A stretch of 64,000 nucleotides of DNA from positions 682,001-746,000 of the forward strand of contig CAVWRA010000012.1 in the NCBI GenBank assembly GCA_963757265.1, read 5' to 3'. Positions 27,534 through 36,116 of this stretch are shown one piece after another. Position 1 is the first letter of the stretch. The number at the start of each line of letters is the position of its first letter. The notes beneath the pieces are model-generated. The model did not search any database. It had not been told where the DNA came from and was given only the letters and a program-made list of their open reading frames with translations. Source of the stretch: CAIVVT01 sp963757265 (GTDB lineage: Bacteria > Acidobacteriota > Terriglobia > Bryobacterales > Bryobacteraceae). Position numbers and translations under genes: made by a program.

Positions 27534-29012
27534 ATGTACTCATTGCTGCTGCTCGCCGGCACGGCGTTTCTCACCGCCTTGCTGTTGACTCCCCTGTTGC
27601 GCAACCTGTTTCTCCGCCGTGGTCTTGTGGATACGCCGGACGGGAAGCGCAAGGTCCACGCCAAAGCGATTCCGCGCGTTGGCGGCATCGCGATCATGAT
27701 GGCCTATCTCGTCGCGTTTGGCGCTTTGCTGCTGGCCGGACTCCATGGCGGCAGTTTCGTGCGCGCGGACCTGTCACTCATATGGCGGCTCTTGCCAGTG
27801 GTCGGTCTGGTTTTCTTCGTCGGTCTGCTGGACGATCTCTTCGTTCTCAAGCCCTACCAGAAGTTCGCGGTGCAGTTCCTGGCGGCGGGGCTGGTCGTGC
27901 TGGCGGGTCTGCGAATCCACTTCGTTCACTATCATCCACTGCAGCCCTGGCTCGAGGTGCCAGTCACCCTCTTCTGGCTGGTCTTCTGCACGAATGCCTT
28001 TAATCTGATCGATGGCATGGATGGCCTGGCAGCCGGAGTAGGCTTGTTTGCGACGCTGACCGCCTTGGCGGCCGGTCTGATGGGCGAAAACGTGCCGCTG
28101 GCTCTGGCCACCATGCCCTTGGCCGGTGCGCTGCTAGGGTTCCTGCGGTACAACTTCAACCCTGCCTCTGTCTTCCTCGGAGATAGTGGCAGCTATTCGA
28201 TTGGCTTTATGCTTGGGTGCTTCGGCGTCCTGTGGAGCCAGAAATCCGCGACCTTGTTGGGCATGACCGCGCCCTTGCTCGCCCTGGCGCTCCCCGCCTT
28301 GGACGTCTGTATCTCGATTGTCCGGCGCTTCCTGAGAATGCAGCCGCTCTTTGGCGCCGACCGCGGTCATATTCACCATAAGCTGCTCGATCGGGGACTT
28401 ACGCCGCGGCGTGTCGTGCTGCTCTTATACGCCGTCTCCTGTTTGTACGCCGTCCTTTCGTTGATTGGGAGTGCCGGCGGCAACCAGTTTGCCGGTGCCG
28501 TGCTGGTGCTCTTTTGCATCGTCTCCTGGGTCGGGATTCAGGGCTTGGGATACACGGAGTTTCACGCCGCCGGCAGAATGCTCCTCCAGGGATCCTTCCG
28601 CCGTACGCTGAACAATGAACTGGCGTTGCTTGGCGCGCGGACGCGTCTGGCGCAGGCGCGCAGCCTGCAGGAGCACTGGGAGGCGCTGTGTGTGCTCTGC
28701 GGGGAACTCGGATTTTGCCGCATTCGGATGGAGATTCGTGGAATGTCCATGGAGGCGTGTGTTGCCGCGGAGTGCACCAGGGAGGCCGGCGGCGCAGGAA
28801 CTTGCACGGCATGCCGCAAGGCGTGGACGGTCGCCGTGCCTCTGGATGGGGTTGGACGCGTCGAATTGAGTCGCGCGTTCGGAGCGGACCGGGGACAGTT
28901 GACTTTCATGGCGCCATTGGCGGAGCTGTTGAGAGAAGCGCTTGCTGATGTGCCGGCTGCCCGCGGCCCGGCGGCTGAGGAAACGGGTGTGCAGACCGCC
29001 GGGAGCCCCTAG
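27534..29012 (+). CDS. WecA/TagO-type polyprenyl-phosphate sugar-1-phosphate transferase with C-terminal extension
   Basis: 492 aa from the ATG at 27534. The first 340 residues are a multi-pass MraY/WecA-family enzyme that loads a sugar-1-phosphate onto undecaprenyl phosphate, the first step of glycan repeat assembly. Motifs: VHAKAIPRVGG, FFVGLLDDLFVLKPYQK (acidic pair), NAFNLIDGMDGLAAG, FLGDSGSYSIGF, and DRGHIHHKLLDRGL. About 150 extra residues follow, predicted soluble, with a cysteine-rich stretch (ECTREAGGAGTCTACRKAW). The extension is not part of the core enzyme and may be regulatory. It is the last gene of the export operon region. Confidence 0.9.
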   Translation: MYSLLLLAGTAFLTALLLTPLLRNLFLRRGLVDTPDGKRKVHAKAIPRVGGIAIMMAYLVAFGALLLAGLHGGSFVRADLSLIWRLLPVVGLVFFVGLLDDLFVLKPYQKFAVQFLAAGLVVLAGLRIHFVHYHPLQPWLEVPVTLFWLVFCTNAFNLIDGMDGLAAGVGLFATLTALAAGLMGENVPLALATMPLAGALLGFLRYNFNPASVFLGDSGSYSIGFMLGCFGVLWSQKSATLLGMTAPLLALALPALDVCISIVRRFLRMQPLFGADRGHIHHKLLDRGLTPRRVVLLLYAVSCLYAVLSLIGSAGGNQFAGAVLVLFCIVSWVGIQGLGYTEFHAAGRMLLQGSFRRTLNNELALLGARTRLAQARSLQEHWEALCVLCGELGFCRIRMEIRGMSMEACVAAECTREAGGAGTCTACRKAWTVAVPLDGVGRVELSRAFGADRGQLTFMAPLAELLREALADVPAARGPAAEETGVQTAGSP

Positions 29013-29081
29013 ACGGGTCTCCGCGCGATGCTCGGCGGGACCCTCATGCCGCCAGGGCGAATGTAATCCCGCTTTATCCAT

Positions 29082-29262
29082 TAGCCCGGATGTTTCACCA
29101 CGATCGCAGTGAGGCGCGATGAGAGGCTGCAGATACAAGGCGCGCGACGGGAGCCGCCCGCAGGCGTACTGGGTGGTACGTCGAGGACGGCGACGGAGCG
29201 CAACGCAGTAGATGCGGCGCTATCGCGCGCCGCGGCCGATGGTTGGTGAAATATCCGGGTTA
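29082..29262. repeat. 181-bp long imperfect palindrome with ~19-bp terminal inverted repeats (MITE-like)
   Basis: The left end TAGCCCGGATGTTTCACCA (29082-29100) and the right end, read as reverse complement from 29262, TAACCCGGATATTTCACCA, match at 17 of 19 positions. The exact centre, 29172, falls in a perfect hairpin CGTAC-tgggtg-GTACG (29165-29180). The arms between are GC-rich and partly complementary. No coding frame is convincing. It could be a non-autonomous mobile element, a REP-like repeat or a structured RNA. It lies between two converging genes. Confidence 0.6.
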
Positions 29263-29304
29263 TGCCTGACGCAATCTGCGCCCTGGCCTATTCGCGCAGA
29301 CGTT

Positions 29305-30975
29305 TTATCGCCCCGTCGGCTCGTCGATCTTCAAGAATTGGTCTGCCTTGACGTTCTTCAGTACTTGTTGTATTCCGCTCGGCCAGCGAATCTCGATCGA
29401 GCTGATCTCGGTCTCCTGACCCAACCCGAAATGGACTCGCTTATCAGTTGAGGACATGAACCCCACGCTGATCGCGACGTGGTTGTACAGCGTGCGGCCG
29501 GAAGCTGTCGTCAGCTTCACCTTGGCTCCAATCGCATCGCGCGCGCTCTTGTGTCCGGTCAGCGCGAGGACGATCCAGTGGTTGCCGCTGTCGGCCGTAT
29601 TCATGAGGATGTGCGGCGGTTCGTTGAGCGACGTCACAACGATGTCCAGAGCACCGTCGTTATTGAGGTCGCCGAAGGCCGAGCCGCGCTGGAACCCCTT
29701 TTTCTGGAACTCCGGCCCTAGCTGGTCCGAGACATCGATGAATGTCTTGCCATCGACGTTTTCAAACATCGTGTCGTGCTGGCGCGACGACTCGTTGACG
29801 TCGTCAACATCTCCGTTGGCCGAGTAAATATCCTTCCAGCCGTCATTGTCATAGTCGATGAAGCCCGGGCTCCACCCCGAAAACGGGGCGCTCAACCTCT
29901 TGATCTTCGACTCATACGAGTAGTACTCGAACAGGTCGCCTCGGTTTCGCAGCAGCGCCCAGATCTGGCCCATCAGGTTGTTGTAAAAGATGTCAACCTT
30001 GCCGTCGTTATTAAAATCCTTGGCGTCGCATCCCATCGAAGATCCCGTCTGCGCGTTGTCGTTGTAAGCGACGCCCATCTGCAGCCCCACCTCTTCGAAG
30101 GTGCCGTTCTTCTGGTTGATAAACAGGGAATTGGGCTCGGTGTCGTTCGCGATGAAGACGTCCGGCCAGCCGTCGTCGTTGAAGTCGGCGATCGAAATGC
30201 CCATGCCCTTTCCCGGCGCCTTGGCGAACCCCGACTTTTCCGTCACATCCTCGAACCTGCCATTTCCCAGGTTGTGGTACAGCCGGTGCGGAACGCTCGG
30301 GTAGCGGCGCGGATCGCAATAATACACTTTGCTGCCCATGGAACAGTGGATGTCCAGTTGCGGCGTCCAATACGTATAGTTCGAGACAATCAGGTCCAGC
30401 AGGCCGTCGTTGTCGTAATCAAACCACGCCGCGTCCACGCTCAGCGTCTTGTCGGGCTTGCCGCCGATGCCCGAACTCGCCGTGACGTCTGTGAACGTCC
30501 CGTCCCCGTTGTTGTGGTACAGGACATTTCGTCCCGCGCTGCAGATGAACAGGTCCTCGTAGCCGTCGTTGTCGTAGTCTCCCACCGCGACGCCGAAGTT
30601 GAAGTCGAGATCCTTTCCGGCGAGGCCGGCTTTTTCTGTGACGTCCTCAAATGTTCCGTCGGGCTTCTGATGCAGCAGGCAGTTGTAATACGAGGGGTCC
30701 ACCTTCTTCATCTCCGGGATCTTCGCGCCGTTCGTGAAGAAGATGTCCAGCCTGCCATCGTTGTCGTAATCGAAGACCGCCACCCCGCCGCACATCGGCT
30801 GTGGAAAGTACTTTCCGCTCGTCAGGCTGTTGTTCGATATGTAGGAGAATTTTGAGCGCGGAGCGACATTGACGAACCGCGGGCGCTTAGTCTTCTCCGC
30901 GGTCTTGGCGGCTTGGAGAGCTACGAACAGAAGTGCGGAAACTGCCGCGAGTACAAGGAAAACTGCGCGTGTCAA
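29305..30975 (-). CDS. CRTAC1-like exported FG-GAP/VCBS protein with ASPIC/UnbV domain
   Basis: 556 aa starting at TTG (30975) with an N-terminal hydrophobic signal/anchor (VFLVLAAVSALLFVAL). At least six Ca-binding-like repeats are seen: DYDNDGRLDIFFTNG, DYDNDGYEDLFICS, DYDNDGLLDLIVSNY, DFNDDGWPDVFIAND, DFNNDGKVDIFYNN, DYDNDGWKDIYSANGD, DLNNDGALDIVVTS, forming an integrin-like beta-propeller. The C-terminus (VAISVGFMSS, RVHFGLGQ, SIEIRWPSG) is the ASPIC/UnbV domain. Such proteins are expanded in Acidobacteriota and Planctomycetota; the role is unknown. It converges on the palindromic element. Confidence 0.93.
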   Translation of the reverse strand: MTRAVFLVLAAVSALLFVALQAAKTAEKTKRPRFVNVAPRSKFSYISNNSLTSGKYFPQPMCGGVAVFDYDNDGRLDIFFTNGAKIPEMKKVDPSYYNCLLHQKPDGTFEDVTEKAGLAGKDLDFNFGVAVGDYDNDGYEDLFICSAGRNVLYHNNGDGTFTDVTASSGIGGKPDKTLSVDAAWFDYDNDGLLDLIVSNYTYWTPQLDIHCSMGSKVYYCDPRRYPSVPHRLYHNLGNGRFEDVTEKSGFAKAPGKGMGISIADFNDDGWPDVFIANDTEPNSLFINQKNGTFEEVGLQMGVAYNDNAQTGSSMGCDAKDFNNDGKVDIFYNNLMGQIWALLRNRGDLFEYYSYESKIKRLSAPFSGWSPGFIDYDNDGWKDIYSANGDVDDVNESSRQHDTMFENVDGKTFIDVSDQLGPEFQKKGFQRGSAFGDLNNDGALDIVVTSLNEPPHILMNTADSGNHWIVLALTGHKSARDAIGAKVKLTTASGRTLYNHVAISVGFMSSTDKRVHFGLGQETEISSIEIRWPSGIQQVLKNVKADQFLKIDEPTGR

Positions 30976-31038
30976 ACGGATCCCCTACCAGCAGAATAGC
31001 CCATGCGACGGCCCGTCGCCCTGCCTGGCGTTTCTGGC

Positions 31039-34000
31039 TCATGTCCTGATCTGCACCGAGAGATTCTGGCCTGAGGAAGTGTTCGCGCCCTGGGGCACGG
31101 CCGCGATGTCGTAGTTCAATTTCGCCCCTTCCACAAGCCTGAGCGTGGCGGCCGGAATGAAAGGTGTCGCTTGCACACTGCCGTCCGCGAAGATTAATGT
31201 CGCGACCGGTTGCCCATCGGCATTGAGAACGATCGTCGCGCTGCCTCCGGAGGGAGCCGCATCGACAAACGCCTGCACGTCGCGTACGACCCTCGTGCGG
31301 TCCAGGACAATCGAGTTCGACGCGTCTCGCTCAATCGAAAGATCCCCTGCGGTCTGCAACACGATCGTGCCGCCGTCGAATGTGTGCAGCCCATTCTGCC
31401 CGTTCTGCAGGTAGCTGCTATCATCGCCCGGGCCGGTTCCTAGCGCGTTCTCGAGATAAAACTCCGACCCCGCGATTCGCTGGTCGGGGAACAGCATCCG
31501 GTACTGAAAGTTCGTGTTGGTCTGATTGGAGAAGAACCCCGTTCCGAGTGGTACCACCTGCAGGTTCCTTTCGAGAACAGTGGCCAAAGCCCCGTTCGCA
31601 TGGGTTGCTGCTGTAGTTCCGGCGATGCCTCGGTCAACTTCATAGGCGGATCCGTCCGTGGTCGGCGCGCCGACTCGGATGATCTCCGTGTTAACTTGGA
31701 GGTAAGTGTTCTGCCCTAACGTGACACCCTGCACAACCGCCAGCGTCAGGTCGCCAGGCTCCAGCGCTGCCGCTAGCGCGAACGTTACCGGGATTTCCGT
31801 TTCGTCGACAGAATAGGTGACCAGAATCGCCGACGCCACTGTTACCGTGCCGCTCAGGGTCTGCGTCGTGATGTTCTGCAAGAGCAATGAACCGTCCGCC
31901 GGCGCCTGGATGTCCAGCGCCGCGATTGGCGGCAACTGGCTGTCCAGAAGGCTCCCCGCTCCCCCCGTGATCGTGTAGCGGTACAGGTAAGATTGCTCGA
32001 CCGGAGCCTCCAGTCCGCTAGCCGTGCTCGACCTGCCGGTAATCTCAATCGGCAGGCCCGCTCGGTTCGGGACTTCCCAGGTGATCTGGTCGGAGTAGCT
32101 CCTGCCCGCCAGCCGCCAACTGGAGTCCGCGATGACCACAAAGTCTCCCGCCGCCAGTCCATCCGGAATCGGATCGTTGACCGTGATCTCCGTACTTGTA
32201 TTCGTGGCGACCGTTGTCTGCCAGCCTGTCGCGTTCCCCGATACAGCGGCCAGCGCATTGCCCGTGAATTGGCCGTTCGTGAAGCTCGCGTTGGCAATCG
32301 ACAGCGTGGAGCCGGCGATACTCGCCACCGTCAGCTCACCCGTCAACTCAGTCCGCCAATAGAAATCCGCGTGATCGTACCTCGGATCCGGCGGCCGCAT
32401 CGGCGAGACGCTTCCGCCCGTGTCCGTCCACGTCGTTAGGTTTGCATCGAGGTCACTGAGATACAGCAGATCGTACGCGCTGTCCCCTCGATACACGCGC
32501 ATCCCTGCCGCCCCATTGGGCGCTGCCAGTCCTTTCAAGGTCACCCCGAAGGCCGTCTCGACCGCTCCCGTCACCACTTGAATCACCTGTGAAACAGTGG
32601 ACTCCTCTCCGTTGCCATCCACCGCCGTTACGGCGTAGTACAGCGCCTTCTCGCCCGGTTGGAGTTGCCCGCTGCCCGCAATCACTGCCGTCGGTTCGAT
32701 CCCCGGGGCAGGCAATGACGCAACTTGCTGGCGCGGCGGTCGGAATTGCACGAACAGCACCTCGCTGGCCCCGCCGTCCGCTTCCGGTTCGGATTGTTCC
32801 TGGATGAACAGGGCCGGTCCGGAGCCTGCGTCGTAGGTGTATCCGGCGATCGGGAAGGGCGTGCCCGCCGCGGCCGTGGACGGCCACCCGGACGAAGTGC
32901 CGCTTGTCGCCGATCCTGGTCCATACCAACTGTCATCGTGCGTCTGCGCCACCACCGCGATCGTTTCGAAGTTCAGCCCCAGGCTCAGCCGTAGCACGCG
33001 AAATGGCGCGCGCGTCAGGTTGTAATCGGTGCTCGTGATGGCGATGATGTCGCCCGGCTGCATCCCCAGCCCTTTGACCGTCGTGGAGAATTCCGCGAAC
33101 AGATTGCCGTCGATGCCCCGCGCCAGTTCCTTTGATAAGACCCGCTCGGCCTGTGTAAGGCTGGGGATGCCCAGCCCTCTGAAGATGCCCGGCACTTCGC
33201 TTCCTGCGCGCGCCACGTCGTCTGAGTCCACCAGCGACAGACTCCCGTTCAGGTAACCGTTGCGCGAATCTTGCAGCTCCACGGTCAGGCGGTTGGGCGT
33301 CGTGCTGGTTGGTTCGCACGACAGGCTCAGCGCGATGTCGCCGTCTTTCCCGGCCAGGATTGTGCACGCGTCGGTGGACCCATCGTTCGCCTCGAACGAA
33401 GGCCAGCCGCCGTTCAACGAAGCTGTCGCATTCGAACATGCGAGCTGCGCTGGCTGCTGTTCCGCGATCGTCCCCTCCACCATTAAGCTGATCTGCCCAT
33501 TCTGATTCAGCCGCACCAGCAGTTCCGCGCCCTGCCGCAACCCGCGCACTAAGTCGATCGCCGGCTTGCGGTCCAGCAGTGCGTAGTTGAATGCTGCCAC
33601 CGGCTCCTGAATCGCGTTCCCATTCCCGTCCGTCACCGCTACCAGCTGATCCAGGTACGCCGCCGCGTTCCCGAAACTGCCGAGGTCGATTTCGGCGTCC
33701 TGCCACCCGCATCGCCTCAGCAGATCGAGTAGCGCCCACGCCGGGTCGTTGGTGAAAAACTGGTCCAGGGAATTCCCCAGCGCGTCGTAACGGTCCAGCA
33801 ATAATCCTTGAGCCAGCACCTCAATCGTCGGCAGCCTGTTCGATGAGACCAGGCCCGACGGCACGTGCACGCTCAGCACGGCCAGGCTGCCATGCGGATC
33901 ACTGATTGGATTCCCCTGGCTGTCCATGAAATTTGGATCGAACGCCCCGTTCCGGCCGCCCGTCGTCAGCACGTCGTACCACCCCGTCGCGGACATGTCG

Positions 34001-34968
34001 ACGCCCGCCACGCCCAACGGCAGTTGGATCCCTTCGACCCACAGGCTTTGTACGCCTTGGATCGGCCCCGATCCGACCAGCACCTCGCAGATCAGGTAGT
34101 TCCCGTCGTTCCATGCCCAGATCACCGGCGCCGGGAACCGCACCGTGCCATACACCAGCGGCACGGCGTCATTCGACCTTGCTCGGCCGTCGATCGCCTG
34201 CGACCAGTATCTCTGCGCCGACCCATAGCTCCTTACCAGCGAAGTGGCGGGCAGGTACTCGAACCCTCCATATCGCATCGTCGGGTTGCCGCTCGCGTCC
34301 GCGCTCCACATCCCGCGCGCCACGCATTGTGTCTTGCTTCCGTCGCAACTCGTGTACGCTGTCCCATCGCTCTGCAGGTTCCCGCACCCGCCCGCTTGGT
34401 CCGCCGAATACCCGCACGGGTAAAAGCGGCTGTATAAGCCTGCACTCCCTCCGCTGACCGCTTCGGCTCTCTGCGCCGCGTTCTGCGGGAAGCTCCACGG
34501 GCAATTCTCCTGGATTCGGACCTGCGGCACGGCCAGCCGCTGCAGGCTGAACCGGCTGCTGAAATTCAGCTTCGCCTTGGTGGTCGTGATCTGCTCCGGA
34601 GCATCGCCGATCCCCGTGAATACGGCTTGCGGCGTCGCCATGACCTGCCCGCTCTCCGGATCTAGAAACGCGAACTGCACCAGCAGTTGGCAACCTTTCA
34701 GGTTCTGGTTCTGATGCAACTGCGTCACGTACGCGTCGGTATTGGCCAGCACCAGCGAAATTCGGTTGCCCCAGTCGGCCCCGTCGTCGGCCAGGAGTCC
34801 GATTTCGAAGCCCGTATTCTCTAGGATCCGTGGGCTGTATGTCACGCCCTCGTACGTCGCACTGTGCGTGCTCCAGTATTCGATCTGCCCGTTTGCCAGC
34901 GTGCATTCGTACAACAGCACTGGAGTCAGCATCTCTTCGACGTACTTGAGCTGATCATTCGGGACCAT
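31039..34968 (-). CDS. tail hub / host-recognition protein of the phage-like cluster (DUF2163-like N-terminus)
   Basis: 1309 aa, last gene of the virion cluster. The N-terminal about 190 residues (LLYECTLANGQIEYWSTHSATYEGVTYSPRIL split by conserved positions, then ENCPWSFPQNAA and cysteine pairs FYPCGYS, GGCGNL) resemble the DUF2163 tail proteins of gene transfer agents and siphoviruses. The middle part, LVYGTVRFPAPVIWAWNDGNY and WALLDLLRRCGW, is typical of central tail hub proteins. A fibronectin-like domain (AVTAVDGNGEESTVSQV) and a variable C-terminus with an EVDRGIAGTTAATH repeat unit follow. It probably forms the tail tip that contacts the recipient cell. Confidence 0.75.
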   Translation of the reverse strand: MVPNDQLKYVEEMLTPVLLYECTLANGQIEYWSTHSATYEGVTYSPRILENTGFEIGLLADDGADWGNRISLVLANTDAYVTQLHQNQNLKGCQLLVQFAFLDPESGQVMATPQAVFTGIGDAPEQITTTKAKLNFSSRFSLQRLAVPQVRIQENCPWSFPQNAAQRAEAVSGGSAGLYSRFYPCGYSADQAGGCGNLQSDGTAYTSCDGSKTQCVARGMWSADASGNPTMRYGGFEYLPATSLVRSYGSAQRYWSQAIDGRARSNDAVPLVYGTVRFPAPVIWAWNDGNYLICEVLVGSGPIQGVQSLWVEGIQLPLGVAGVDMSATGWYDVLTTGGRNGAFDPNFMDSQGNPISDPHGSLAVLSVHVPSGLVSSNRLPTIEVLAQGLLLDRYDALGNSLDQFFTNDPAWALLDLLRRCGWQDAEIDLGSFGNAAAYLDQLVAVTDGNGNAIQEPVAAFNYALLDRKPAIDLVRGLRQGAELLVRLNQNGQISLMVEGTIAEQQPAQLACSNATASLNGGWPSFEANDGSTDACTILAGKDGDIALSLSCEPTSTTPNRLTVELQDSRNGYLNGSLSLVDSDDVARAGSEVPGIFRGLGIPSLTQAERVLSKELARGIDGNLFAEFSTTVKGLGMQPGDIIAITSTDYNLTRAPFRVLRLSLGLNFETIAVVAQTHDDSWYGPGSATSGTSSGWPSTAAAGTPFPIAGYTYDAGSGPALFIQEQSEPEADGGASEVLFVQFRPPRQQVASLPAPGIEPTAVIAGSGQLQPGEKALYYAVTAVDGNGEESTVSQVIQVVTGAVETAFGVTLKGLAAPNGAAGMRVYRGDSAYDLLYLSDLDANLTTWTDTGGSVSPMRPPDPRYDHADFYWRTELTGELTVASIAGSTLSIANASFTNGQFTGNALAAVSGNATGWQTTVATNTSTEITVNDPIPDGLAAGDFVVIADSSWRLAGRSYSDQITWEVPNRAGLPIEITGRSSTASGLEAPVEQSYLYRYTITGGAGSLLDSQLPPIAALDIQAPADGSLLLQNITTQTLSGTVTVASAILVTYSVDETEIPVTFALAAALEPGDLTLAVVQGVTLGQNTYLQVNTEIIRVGAPTTDGSAYEVDRGIAGTTAATHANGALATVLERNLQVVPLGTGFFSNQTNTNFQYRMLFPDQRIAGSEFYLENALGTGPGDDSSYLQNGQNGLHTFDGGTIVLQTAGDLSIERDASNSIVLDRTRVVRDVQAFVDAAPSGGSATIVLNADGQPVATLIFADGSVQATPFIPAATLRLVEGAKLNYDIAAVPQGANTSSGQNLSVQIRT

Positions 34969-34971
34969 CGC

Positions 34972-35763
34972 TTACTCCTCCGCGCTTGCGATCACCGTGA
35001 TCTCGGCCGAGAAGACACCCCCCTCGCCGCCGCTCACCACCAGTGCATCGTCCTTGAATTTCGCCTGCGTGAACAATCCCTGTCGCCCTTGGGACTGCCT
35101 GTATTCGGGCGAATCCGCCCCGAAATCAGCCTCCACGCCGGCCAGTTCTACCTCGCCGCCCGCCGGAATGGCAATCGCGAACGTGACCTGATCGATGCTC
35201 CCTCCCGGGATCGCGCTGAATTGAAACGTCTGCCACTGTCCGCTCGCTGCGACGTCCATTCGTTGCCCCCCGATCAGCAGTCCCATCGTGCTTCCAACGC
35301 TGCTCCGCGCCGTCGTTGCGAGACTGTAAGGGAATGTCGGCGCGCACCCTACCGTCTGGCTCGCTTGGCCCTCGGCCGCGCCTGAATTCACGATCTGCAC
35401 CCCTTGTGCCACGCCCGCAATCGGACTCGCGAACAGTGTAACGGCCAGTCCCTCGGATAATGTCCACGCCGCCTGCGTCAGGTCCTCGCTCCACGCCAGC
35501 AGGTTCCTCAGCGGGTCGCAGAATCGGAAGCAATGGTAGGCCCCGCACATCTCGGCATGGAAATCCCGCAGCGTTTGCGCTTCGGCCCACAGCAGCCCGC
35601 TGAACTTCAGGTTCCATTCGTAGAACTCGCCCGTCGGCAGCGTGCGCAGGTACCATCTCCCTCCTGGCGTCATCTCCAGTTCCTGCGCCGGTTTCCATAT
35701 TCTCTGAACAGGCAGTTGGACGCTCACCGTCGTCGCCACCAGCGGGAAACTCGGACTACTCAT
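34972..35763 (-). CDS. distal-tail-type phage protein with carbohydrate-binding-like insert
   Basis: 263 aa. Residues 1-88 have a tail-protein pattern (RIWKPAQELEMTPGG, FYEWNLKFSGLLWAEAQTLRDFH, FRFCDP), also seen in the neighbour upstream. Residues from LRNLLAWSEDLTQAAW onward form a jelly-roll-like domain of a type widely found in phage structural proteins and thought to bind glycans. It is translationally coupled to its upstream neighbour (ATGA at 35760-35763) and ends 4 nt before the hub gene. Confidence 0.65.
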   Translation of the reverse strand: MSSPSFPLVATTVSVQLPVQRIWKPAQELEMTPGGRWYLRTLPTGEFYEWNLKFSGLLWAEAQTLRDFHAEMCGAYHCFRFCDPLRNLLAWSEDLTQAAWTLSEGLAVTLFASPIAGVAQGVQIVNSGAAEGQASQTVGCAPTFPYSLATTARSSVGSTMGLLIGGQRMDVAASGQWQTFQFSAIPGGSIDQVTFAIAIPAGGEVELAGVEADFGADSPEYRQSQGRQGLFTQAKFKDDALVVSGGEGGVFSAEITVIASAEE

Positions 35764-36116
35764 TGCGGCGCCTCCGCAATCAGGAATTGGAGCCCCGTCC
35801 GCGCCACCCCGTCGATCCGGTCAGGGATGGGCACCACGACGATCCGGCATGTCGGGTAGACCGTCCCATCCTGCGGGTCCGTGTAGGCGAATGCCGTTTG
35901 GTCTCTCAGCGCCGCCTGCGCGAACGCCAGGAATGCGGCCCTCTCCTCGTCCTGGAGAAGTCGCAGATGAATCGACCACATCTTTCTCGGCGGCGTCAGC
36001 AAGTACCGTTGCTCCGTGCCGTCGGCGAATTGGAACGAACGCGTCCTGCCTGTGATCGCACACTCGTACGGGTATTGCTGTACCGCGCCTGTCGAAAGTA
36101 AAGGCAGTGTACTCAT
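35760..36116 (-). CDS. small tail protein, paralogue-like to the next gene's N-terminal domain
   Basis: 118 aa from the ATG at 36116. The core MWSIHLRLLQDEERAAFLAFAQAALRDQTAFAYTDP aligns in pattern with YEWNLKFSGLLWAEAQTLRDFHAEMCGAYHCFRFCDP of the following protein: an aromatic strand, a helix, then F-x-Y/F-x-D-P. This suggests tail completion or distal-tail subunits derived from a duplication. It overlaps the tape-measure-position gene (ATGA) upstream and the 263-aa gene downstream. No closer assignment is possible. Confidence 0.6.
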   Translation of the reverse strand: MSTLPLLSTGAVQQYPYECAITGRTRSFQFADGTEQRYLLTPPRKMWSIHLRLLQDEERAAFLAFAQAALRDQTAFAYTDPQDGTVYPTCRIVVVPIPDRIDGVARTGLQFLIAEAPQ

